A DNA stretch of 8,844 bases. Origin: Deltaproteobacteria bacterium (GTDB taxonomy: Bacteria; Desulfobacterota; Anaeroferrophillalia; Anaeroferrophillales; Tharpellaceae). The stretch lies in NCBI GenBank assembly GCA_013153415.1, contig JAADEO010000081.1, positions 1 to 8,844 on the forward strand, in the 5' to 3' direction. The number at the start of each line of letters is the position of its first letter. The first letter of the stretch is position 1. The position numbers and the translations under genes were made by a program. Below the pieces are notes generated by a model that searched no databases, was not told the origin of the DNA, and saw nothing but the letters and a program-made list of their open reading frames with translations. Shown here piece after piece: positions 1 to 5,594 of the stretch.

Positions 1-897
1 TACCGTTTCGTGCGCGGTGACATCGGCGACCGCGAACTGGCCGACAGACTGCTGCGGGAGGAACGGCCTGGCTACATCGTCAATTTCGCGGCCGAGTCCC
101 ATGTCGACCGTAGCATCACCGGTCCCGCGGCCTTCATCGAAACCAATATCGTCGGCACCTTCACCCTGCTCGAAGCCTTCCGCGCCTACTGTGAAACGGG
201 TGCGGCCTGCCGTTTTCTCCAGGTTTCGACCGACGAGGTCTACGGCTCCCTGGGAAGTGAGGGTTATTTCACCGAAACCACCCCCTACAGCCCCAACAGC
301 CCTTACGCCGCGAGCAAGGCCGCGGCCGACCACCTGGTCCGTGCCTACCGCCACACCTACGGGCTCGATACCGTGATCACCAACTGCTCCAACAACTACG
401 GCCCCTACCAGTTTCCGGAAAAGCTGATCCCGCTGATGATCGGCAACGCCCTCGAGGGCAAACCCCTGCCGGTCTACGGCGACGGCAAGAACGTCCGCGA
501 CTGGCTCTACGTCGAGGACCACTGCCGGGCCCTGCTGCTGGTTCTGGAAAAGGCGGAAAGCGGAGAGACCTACAATATCGGCGGCCACAACGAGATGGAG
601 AATATCGAACTGGTGCGCCTGATCTGCGAGACCCTGGACCGGCGCCTGGGTCAGCTTCCCGACGGCCGGCCACGAACCGAGCTGATCACCTTCGTCGGCG
701 ATCGCAAGGGCCACGACCGGCGCTACGCCATCGACCCGGAGAAGATCGGCCGGGAACTCGGCTGGCAGCCCCGAACCGGACTCAAAGAGGGGTTGGAACG
801 AACCATCGCCTGGTACCTCGACCACCAAGAGTGGCTCGACCAGGTCCGCGACGGCAGTTACCGCAGTTATTACGAGAAGATGTATTCGAACCGTTGA
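1..897 (+). CDS. rfbB: dTDP-glucose 4,6-dehydratase, 5' end cut by window edge
   Basis: Converts dTDP-D-glucose to dTDP-4-keto-6-deoxyglucose in the cytoplasm, the second step of dTDP-L-rhamnose and related deoxysugar synthesis for O-antigen or exopolysaccharide. The reading frame is open from base 1, giving 298 residues of a usual length of about 350. The missing first 55 or so residues would hold the Rossmann GxxGxxG motif. Visible hallmarks of this extended-SDR family are NFAAESHVDRS (fragment residues 28-38), the catalytic STDEVYG (76-82), YAASK with the YxxxK pair (102-106), and NCSNNYGPYQFPEKLIP and DGKNVRDWLYVEDH further on. These match RmlB rather than the related GalE or UDP-glucuronate enzymes. 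The GTG at base 10 is an internal codon, not the start. The gene ends 6 bp from the end of the convergent modC, with no room for a terminator between them. Other rml genes would be expected to the left, outside the window. Confidence 0.95.
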   Translation, partial: YRFVRGDIGDRELADRLLREERPGYIVNFAAESHVDRSITGPAAFIETNIVGTFTLLEAFRAYCETGAACRFLQVSTDEVYGSLGSEGYFTETTPYSPNSPYAASKAAADHLVRAYRHTYGLDTVITNCSNNYGPYQFPEKLIPLMIGNALEGKPLPVYGDGKNVRDWLYVEDHCRALLLVLEKAESGETYNIGGHNEMENIELVRLICETLDRRLGQLPDGRPRTELITFVGDRKGHDRRYAIDPEKIGRELGWQPRTGLKEGLERTIAWYLDHQEWLDQVRDGSYRSYYEKMYSNR

Positions 898-903
898 CGA
901 CGG

Positions 904-2007
904 TCAGCGGCAATAGATATCTTCGGCCCGGCGAGGCAGGCAGTGAACATGAGTGGCGGCGATCTTCAGATCGACCCGATCACCGGGACCCAGATCGGCC
1001 GCGATCGGCCCGAAAGTGCAGGCCAGCAGACGCTCCTGTTCCGGCCCCGCTTCGAACTCGACCTGCATAACGGCTCCGGTCTGGGGCAGCAGGCGACGGA
1101 CCCGGCAACCGGGAATCAGATTTTCTTCTCCACCCGTCTCCCGACTCATTCCTAAATGAAAAAATTCAGGCCGCATGCAGACCCAGACCAGTTCGTCCCG
1201 GTCCGGGAAGGAAGCGGCTTCAACCCTGATTCCGGCAAACTCGACCTGAACTCTTCCGGCACTCTCCCGACGCTCCGTTATCCGCCCCGGCAGGATATTG
1301 CGGGTTGCGGTGAAATGGGCTACAAAACGGTTGCGGGGCCGGTCGAAAATCATCTCCGGCGTTCCTAACTGTACCATTTCACCTCCTTCCAGCACCAGGA
1401 TCCGATCGGCCATCAAGCGGGCCTCGGTATGGTCGTGGGTGACATAGAGCATGGTCACTCCGAATTTATCCTGGATGCGCTTGATCAGCAGGGCGAGACG
1501 CTCGCGGGTTGCGGCATCGAGAGCCGAAAGGGGTTCATCAAGAAGCAGGATTTCCGGCCGCAGGACCATGCAGCGGGCCAGGGCGACCCGCTGCTGCTGG
1601 CCGCCGGAGAGTTCGGTCGGGTAACGTTCCAGGAGATGATCGATTTTAAGTTCCGCAGTAACCGCTTTGAGCCATTTCACCTGTTCCGCCCGCGGCGCCC
1701 GGCGGCACTTGAGACCGAAAAGAATATTTTCCGCCGCCGTCAAATGCGGGAACAGGGCATAATCCTGAAAAACCAGTCCAACGCTACGCTCCTGCGGACC
1801 CAGGCCTTCCAAACTGCGGCCACCATACTCAACCCGACCGACAGGTTCCGTTACCAGACCGGCAACGACCTCGAGTAGCTTGCTCTTGCCAGCCCCGGAA
1901 TTGCCGAGCACCACCAGCAGCTCACCCGGCTCCAACTTGAAACTGATATTCTTGAGGATCGTCTGCCCGCCGATCGTAAGGCCGACATTCTCCAGTTCCA
2001 GACTCAT
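904..2007 (-). CDS. modC: Molybdate-type ABC transporter ATP-binding protein
   Basis: Cytoplasmic ATPase that powers import through the ModB-like permease encoded just upstream. In its 367 residues I see a Walker A GNSGAGKS (35-42), Q-loop VFQDYALFPHLT (Q81), ABC signature LSGGQQQR (133-140), Walker B ILLLDEP (153-159) and switch histidine in YVTHDH (H191). After about residue 240 comes a C-terminal extension of TOBE type, as in ModC, PotA, CysA and FbpC. The frame stays open upstream to 2121, but that part overlaps modB and reads as a Trp/Cys-rich shadow. The ATG at 2007 has GAGG at 2015-2018, 7 bases away, so I chose it. The modB TAG stop (2012-2014) lies between this site and the ATG, which suggests translational coupling. 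The ATPase alone cannot separate molybdate from sulfate or iron importers. The specificity call rests on the ModA- and ModB-like neighbours. Confidence 0.88.
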   Translation of the reverse strand: MSLELENVGLTIGGQTILKNISFKLEPGELLVVLGNSGAGKSKLLEVVAGLVTEPVGRVEYGGRSLEGLGPQERSVGLVFQDYALFPHLTAAENILFGLKCRRAPRAEQVKWLKAVTAELKIDHLLERYPTELSGGQQQRVALARCMVLRPEILLLDEPLSALDAATRERLALLIKRIQDKFGVTMLYVTHDHTEARLMADRILVLEGGEMVQLGTPEMIFDRPRNRFVAHFTATRNILPGRITERRESAGRVQVEFAGIRVEAASFPDRDELVWVCMRPEFFHLGMSRETGGEENLIPGCRVRRLLPQTGAVMQVEFEAGPEQERLLACTFGPIAADLGPGDRVDLKIAATHVHCLPRRAEDIYCR

Positions 2008-2011
2008 CGAC

Positions 2012-2791
2012 CTACCTCTCCCCCAGGATATTGACCAGCAGCAGAACCACGAAAGAGAGCAGAACCAGGAGCAGGGAGAGGCCGTCGGCCACTCCGCTGT
2101 CCCCGCCCATGGCCTTGACATAGATCATGATGGGAATGGTTTTGAGCCGGCCGGCAACCATCATCGTGGCTCCGAATTCACCGATGGCGCGGGCGAAAGC
2201 GGTAATCACTCCGGCCACCAGCACCGGTCGCGACAGGGGTAGCAGAATGCGGATGAAAATCGTAAAATCATCGGCTCCGAGGGAGCGGGCCGCCTTGACG
2301 AGATTCTCCGGTACCTGGTGAAAAGCCGAGGCGGCGGCCTGCATCATCAAGGGCGTAACCACGAAGAACTGGGCCAGAACCAGGGCCGCACCGGTGAACA
2401 TGATCTGCAACCCGAACCCCTGATAGAGGGGACCGCCAACCAGACCATAGCGGCCGAAAGCCAGCAACAGCATGTAACCGGCGGCCGATGGCGGCAGCAC
2501 CAGCGGCAGGGAGAAAAAAGCCTTGAGCCCGCGGCCGCCGCAACGGCGGCGGAAAGTGAAATGGTAGCCTAAAACCGTGCCGATCACAGCCGCCAGCAGG
2601 GTCGCGCCCAGGGCCGTAACCAGGCTGGTAGCGACCACGGCCAGAACCCCGGGCTGAGCCAGGACCGCAAACCCGCCTTCGGTCGCGAACGAACCCAGCA
2701 GAGCCGCGAACGGCGAGCCGAAAAAAAGCCCTGCGGCCAGAACCAGCAGGGTCATCAAAAGAGAAAACAGGGAAAATCGGTTTTTGCGCAC
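2012..2791 (-). CDS. modB: Molybdate-type ABC transporter permease
   Basis: Inner-membrane channel subunit of a ModABC-type oxyanion importer, 259 residues. Hydrophobic segments lie at about residues 11-33, 47-74, 88-110, 130-152, 190-210 and 235-256. The EAA-type loop that docks on the ATPase reads AARSLGADDFTIFIRILLPLSRP, with the conserved G and LP. It is followed by ARAIGEFGATMMVAGR, a close match to the RALGEFGATxMxAG signature of ModB/CysT-type permeases. The start is a GTG at 2791, 8 bp after the modA stop. There is no good ribosome binding site, only GGAT inside a 10-bp repeat, so translation probably depends on coupling to modA. An ATG at 2755 is a possible later start but also lacks a binding site and would remove the basic residues before the first membrane segment. 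The C terminus overlaps the modC ribosome binding site. Confidence 0.88.
   Translation of the reverse strand: MRKNRFSLFSLLMTLLVLAAGLFFGSPFAALLGSFATEGGFAVLAQPGVLAVVATSLVTALGATLLAAVIGTVLGYHFTFRRRCGGRGLKAFFSLPLVLPPSAAGYMLLLAFGRYGLVGGPLYQGFGLQIMFTGAALVLAQFFVVTPLMMQAAASAFHQVPENLVKAARSLGADDFTIFIRILLPLSRPVLVAGVITAFARAIGEFGATMMVAGRLKTIPIMIYVKAMGGDSGVADGLSLLLVLLSFVVLLLVNILGER
2015..2018 (-). promoter_or_regulatory. Ribosome binding site deciding the modC start
   Basis: GAGG (within AGAGG) is 7 bases before the ATG at 2007 and sits inside the last codons of modB. It supports the short modC start over the upstream in-frame codon at 2121. Confidence 0.7.
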
Positions 2792-2795
2792 GACT

Positions 2796-2816
2796 GTTTT
2801 TATCCGTTTTTATCCG
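2796..2816. repeat. 10-bp tandem repeat at the modA/modB junction
   Basis: GTTTTTATCC occurs twice head to tail on the plus strand (2796-2805 and 2806-2815), followed by the G of a third unit. Read on the minus strand this is CGGATAAAAA twice. Because the unit is 10 bp, the second copy is read in a shifted frame and supplies the TAA stop of modA. It also gives the only purine-rich stretch in front of the modB GTG. Confidence 0.85.
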
Positions 2817-3699
2817 GCGCCCGGCCTGAGCCACGGCCGACAACGACAATCAGCTCATTGCCCATGAAAACCAGGGTGAGATCGGCCCGCCCCCGAGTCC
2901 GCAATTCTTCAACATAGCGCGGGGCTGCCGAAAGAAAGAGGTCGGCCCCGCACTCACCGACCGCACCCTGGAGAATCTTGTGGTATAGCTTGCCGGAACC
3001 GGCGAATTCGCATTCGACCTCGATTCCGGTGCTCTTGCTAAAACGACGGGCCAGAACCGGCAGGACATCGTAAAACACCGCCGCCGCGAAAACCCGCAAT
3101 GGACCCGTTGCCCGATCCGCCGTCTCACCAATGCCAGAGGCGAGCGCCGGAGGCAGTTGAGCCGCCGCTTTCTCCAGCGGCTCGAAACCGTAGTCCCGCC
3201 AGATTTTTTCGTTTTCCGGATTCAACAACCAGACCATGAAAGCCCCGGCCACTCGCGGGACCGCAGCCTCTCTGAGACGGGCCATGGCGTATTCCGGGGT
3301 CACGGAACAGGCCGACGGAATCCTGATATTTCCGACCCTATCGGCAACTTTCAGGATATCGCTACGATAGACGAAGCCGGCATCGAGCTCCCGGCGCAGG
3401 ACTTTGTCGAGCAGGGCCCGGACATGACTTTCATAACTGACGATGTTTTTTTCCAGAACGGCCGCCCGGTGCGGTTCAAGCCGGGCGTATTTTTCCAGCA
3501 CCCGCCGGGCGTAGCGACCGGCGGGACCGAGCTCGGGATCAACGATTCCGATCCTCACCCCGGGTCGAGAGAGATCGGCAAAACTCTCTATCCGAAGTAG
3601 AGCACCACTCCGACCGCTATCGGAGCAGCTACCACTAAGCCCTGCCAGTAGCAAAAACAAAAACGGCATCAGCCACCGGCGGCAACCGAAACCTCTCAT
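2800..3699 (-). CDS. modA: ModA-like periplasmic binding protein with circularly permuted domain order
   Basis: Substrate-binding protein of the adjacent ModBC-type importer, predicted to be secreted and probably lipid-anchored. The 299 residues start with a signal sequence (hydrophobic 10-23) ending at Cys25. The lipobox is weak because position -3 is Ser. What follows is out of normal order. Residues 37-175 match the second half of ModA: SFADLSRPGVRIGIVDPE, GPAGRYA (58-64), AGFVYRSD (107-114) and the final helix NPENEKIWRDYGFEPL. A linker of about 24 residues follows. Residues 200-287 then match the start of mature ModA: LRVFAAA (201-207), FAGSGKLYHKI (232-242), GADLFLSAAPRY and FMGNELIVVV. 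The molybdate contacts of E. coli ModA (Ser12, Ser39, Ala125, Val152, Tyr170) correspond to Val208, Ser235, Ala60, Val93 and Tyr111, so one serine is lost. The start overlaps the yebG stop (ATGA). Membership of the family is clear, but molybdate as the ligand is inferred. Confidence 0.85.
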   Translation of the reverse strand: MRGFGCRRWLMPFLFLLLAGLSGSCSDSGRSGALLRIESFADLSRPGVRIGIVDPELGPAGRYARRVLEKYARLEPHRAAVLEKNIVSYESHVRALLDKVLRRELDAGFVYRSDILKVADRVGNIRIPSACSVTPEYAMARLREAAVPRVAGAFMVWLLNPENEKIWRDYGFEPLEKAAAQLPPALASGIGETADRATGPLRVFAAAVFYDVLPVLARRFSKSTGIEVECEFAGSGKLYHKILQGAVGECGADLFLSAAPRYVEELRTRGRADLTLVFMGNELIVVVGRGSGRAPDKNG

Positions 3700-4034
3700 T
3701 TCCCGGCCGCGGATGCAGCTCCAGCCGCCGAACTCTTCTTATTTTTGACCGCTTTGCGCCCGGCCGCCGGCTTGTCAGCCGGCGGCTGAGCGGCCTTGTT
3801 CTTGATTTTACCGCCCCGCAACAGGCTGACGGCATCTTCCCGGTTCTTGGCCAGGAAGAAGGAGAGTTCTTCGAGCTGGTCGACGCTCATATCGACCTCC
3901 GCCGCCTCCAGGAAAGCATACATATGATCAGCTATATCGAGTAGTCTGTCATAAGCATCGGCCTCTTTTTTGGAGGTGAACGTCATCTTCTGCTCTCCGT
4001 TTCTGACCACGATATATTGTACAATAACGGCCAT
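3696..4034 (-). CDS. yebG: YebG family protein
   Basis: Small soluble protein of 112 residues, similar throughout its first 80 residues to E. coli YebG, a LexA-controlled DNA-damage-inducible protein of unclear biochemical role. The family core is visible as MAVIVQYIVVRNGEQKM, then FTSKKEADAYDRLLDIAD (residues 18-35), then a helical part ending near LLRGGK. The last 30 or so residues are a low-complexity Lys/Ala/Pro tail, also typical of YebG. An in-frame ATG lies at 4052, but the one at 4034 has GGAG at 4043-4046 with 8 bases spacing and aligns with the E. coli start (MAV), so I chose it. The stop overlaps the modA start by ATGA, making yebG the first gene of the transporter transcript. SOS control here is not shown; only an inverted repeat at 4059-4079 hints at an operator. 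Confidence 0.85.
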   Translation of the reverse strand: MAVIVQYIVVRNGEQKMTFTSKKEADAYDRLLDIADHMYAFLEAAEVDMSVDQLEELSFFLAKNREDAVSLLRGGKIKNKAAQPPADKPAAGRKAVKNKKSSAAGAASAAGK

Positions 4035-4042
4035 TCCGCAAT

Positions 4043-4046
4043 CTCC
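4043..4046 (-). promoter_or_regulatory. Ribosome binding site deciding the yebG start
   Basis: GGAG on the minus strand is 8 bases before the ATG at 4034. No comparable site precedes the alternative ATG at 4052. Confidence 0.65.
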
Positions 4047-4058
4047 ATGCAAAAATAC

Positions 4059-4079
4059 AAGAACTCAAACCATGTTCTT
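4059..4079. promoter_or_regulatory. Candidate operator: AAGAAC-N9-GTTCTT inverted repeat upstream of yebG
   Basis: This perfect 6-bp-arm inverted repeat lies 25 to 45 bases before the yebG start, where a repressor site would be expected. The GAAC/GTTC half-sites resemble those of LexA operators in some bacteria, but the 9-base spacing is not one of the classical ones I know (N4 in Gram-positives, direct N7 in Alphaproteobacteria). LexA binding is therefore only a hypothesis. A smaller TTGC-AGTA-GCAA repeat overlaps its right side at 4079-4090. Confidence 0.3.
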
Positions 4080-4110
4080 TGCAGTAGCAAAAATAGGAGA
4101 ATAAGTAAAG

Positions 4111-4122
4111 CGGGATATCCCG
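4111..4122. repeat. Perfect 12-bp palindrome CGGGATATCCCG
   Basis: A self-complementary 12-mer lies in the divergent region between yebG and the phosphatase gene, about 77 bp before yebG. It could be a protein-binding site. I do not recognise the regulator, and it is not a ModE-type site. Confidence 0.3.
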
Positions 4123-4194
4123 ACAGGCCCGGGGAACAACAAGAGAAGCAAAAGATGCTGAGAAAAGCGTGACCGGGGCCTTACGAATTATTTT

Positions 4195-4224
4195 CTGATT
4201 TGCAAAACCAGAGACGGTTATGAT
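4195..4224 (+). promoter_or_regulatory. Candidate promoter for the PAS-PP2C phosphatase gene
   Basis: TATGAT at 4219-4224 matches 5 of 6 bases of a sigma-70 -10 box. CTGATT at 4195-4200, with 18 bases spacing, is a poor -35 (3 of 6). If it is real, the transcript would start near 4231 and have a leader of about 145 bases. Confidence 0.3.
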
Positions 4225-4238
4225 GTGAGCACTTGCCG

Positions 4239-4261
4239 CCAGGCCGGAAAGACCCGTCTGG
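4239..4261 (+). other. Possible leader hairpin before the phosphatase gene
   Basis: CCAG-gc-CGG at 4239-4247 can pair with CCG-t-CTGG at 4254-4261 around a 6-base loop. The same right arm can instead pair with CCAGA-ga-CGG at 4208-4217, so two exclusive foldings are possible if transcription starts far enough upstream. A further 5-bp stem, CCGCA (4279-4283) with TGCGG (4302-4306), lies downstream. I recognise no known riboswitch class. The rest of 4123-4376 shows no gene. Confidence 0.25.
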
Positions 4262-4376
4262 ATTTAAGAGATTTATCCCCGCATCGGCTTGTATTTTTAT
4301 CTGCGGATGTGATATTTCAAAAATAGAGATGTCGATATTCTTGGAAGGTTGCCGACAGGGGAGAATACAGAGGACA

Positions 4377-5588
4377 ATGAGTGAACTATGGTTGAAAAGC
4401 GCTCTCGAAGCCAACACTTTCCTGAACGCCCTGTTCGACAACCTCAATTCCGGGATCTTCATCGTCGATCAGGAGGCCCGGGTCAGCCAGGTCAACCGGG
4501 TTTTCGAAAAGATCTTCGCCAAAACCGAGGAAGAGGTCGAGGGACAGCTCTGCGGCAATGCCATCGGCTGCATTTTCCCGACGGTTGCCGGCAAGGATTG
4601 CGGCACGCTCGATGAGTGCAAGACCTGCCGTATCCGGGGTGCCATCGTCAAGGCCCTGACCGAGAAGGTCTCGACCGATGGCGAACTCATCAGCCGCAGT
4701 TTCATCATCTTGGGCAATGTCGTCCCCAAACATCTGCTTTTTTCAGTCAAGTACATCACTTTCAACGGTAAAGACATGGTGGTCATTATCGTTGACGATG
4801 TCACCGAAAAGGAAACCCGCAAGCAGTTGCTCGAAAAACGCCAGCGGATGCTGGAAAAGGATTTAGAGGCCGCAGCCGGCATTCAGCGCAGCCTGCTGCC
4901 CCGGGAGAGCCCGAAACAACGCCATTTTTCATTTGCCTGGAGATATGAACCCTGCGGCTCGGTCGGCGGGGACATCTTCAACCTGGTCCCCCTGGATGAA
5001 GATCGAATAATCGTCTACATGGTCGATGTCAGCGGCCACGGGGTCCCGGCCGCCCTGGTCACGGTCTCGATCACCCAGTTCATCCAGCATTATGTCCGCC
5101 GCCAGCGGGGTGAATTCTCCCCCCGGCGTTTGCTCAGGCAATTGGACCGGGAGTACCCGTACGAACGTTTCAACGCCTATTTCACGATGCTCTGCCTGCT
5201 GCTCGACGGCCGGAAACAGAGTCTGATTTATGCCAATGCGGGACATCCCGTACCCGTCAGGATCGGAAATGACGGCGCTCTCCAACAACTGGAGGCGGGA
5301 GCGGCTCCGGTAGGCATGAATCTCCTGCCTTTCACCGAGGAGCGGATCGTTTTCGCACCCGGTGACCTGCTCTTCTGTCATACCGACGGGGTCAACGAGT
5401 TCCGCAACCCCGAGGGTACAAGCTTTGGTTGCGAGCGGCTCTACCGGATCGTCCGACAAGCCGCGGAGAGCTCTGCGCAACAGGTCGTTGACGAGGTCTA
5501 CCGGGAACTGGCCGACTTCGGTCGCCACCGGGAGGCGGACGACGACATCACCATGCTGGCCCTCAAAATGCGCTCGGACAACACCTGA
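4377..5588 (+). CDS. PAS domain-containing PP2C (RsbU/SpoIIE-type) serine phosphatase
   Basis: Predicted cytoplasmic signalling phosphatase of 403 residues. The family usually dephosphorylates an anti-sigma antagonist (STAS) protein in partner-switching pathways. Residues 10-145 form a PAS sensor (FDNLNSGIFIVDQEARVSQVN to VIIVDDVTEKE) with an inserted cysteine cluster at Cys59, 65, 75, 81 and 84. A short helical linker (144-170) leads to the PP2C domain with RSLLP, GGD (197-199), DVSGHG (217-222), NAGHP (287-291), HTDGVNE (335-341) and DDDIT (388-392), so the metal-binding aspartates are present. No membrane segment is visible. The frame is open from a TTG at 4233, but its first 48 codons do not look like a domain. 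The ATG at 4377 follows AGAGGA, though with short spacing (3-4 bases). An ATG at 4329 is an alternative. No anti-sigma or STAS gene lies next to it, so its target is unknown. It ends 6 bp from the convergent AsmA-like gene. Confidence 0.88.
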   Translation: MSELWLKSALEANTFLNALFDNLNSGIFIVDQEARVSQVNRVFEKIFAKTEEEVEGQLCGNAIGCIFPTVAGKDCGTLDECKTCRIRGAIVKALTEKVSTDGELISRSFIILGNVVPKHLLFSVKYITFNGKDMVVIIVDDVTEKETRKQLLEKRQRMLEKDLEAAAGIQRSLLPRESPKQRHFSFAWRYEPCGSVGGDIFNLVPLDEDRIIVYMVDVSGHGVPAALVTVSITQFIQHYVRRQRGEFSPRRLLRQLDREYPYERFNAYFTMLCLLLDGRKQSLIYANAGHPVPVRIGNDGALQQLEAGAAPVGMNLLPFTEERIVFAPGDLLFCHTDGVNEFRNPEGTSFGCERLYRIVRQAAESSAQQVVDEVYRELADFGRHREADDDITMLALKMRSDNT

Positions 5589-5594
5589 GACAAC

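Noticed and set aside
377..673. Open frame on the minus strand within rfbB
   Set aside because: It is an Arg/Ser/Gly-rich mirror of a GC-rich coding region with no recognisable motif.
2008..2121. In-frame upstream extension of modC starting at 2121
   Set aside because: It overlaps the end of modB, reads as a Trp/Cys/Ser-rich string with no ABC-domain similarity, and the ATG at 2007 has its own ribosome binding site.
2268..2849. Minus-strand open frame overlapping modB and the modA end, considered as a frameshifted extension of modA
   Set aside because: Its product is Arg/Gly/Pro-rich and lacks ModA or permease similarity, while the modB frame shows clear family motifs throughout.
4035..4140. 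ModE operator controlling the mod genes
   Set aside because: I found no sequence of the TATA-N-TAACG palindromic type. The palindrome at 4111-4122 is different.
4125..4181. AGGCCC and GGGCCT inverted repeat spanning 57 bp
   Set aside because: The 6-bp GC-only arms are far apart, and such pairs are expected by chance in this composition.
4233..4376. N-terminal extension of the phosphatase from a TTG at 4233
   Set aside because: It has no ribosome binding site, its composition is unlike a domain, and the PAS domain begins soon after the ATG at 4377.
4195..4376. Cyclic-di-GMP (GEMM) or molybdenum-cofactor riboswitch
   Set aside because: The conserved sequence blocks of these classes are not present, and only short generic stems can be drawn.
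4929..5528. Long minus-strand open frame opposite the phosphatase
   Set aside because: The plus-strand frame carries all PP2C motifs, and the reverse frame is a codon-bias shadow.
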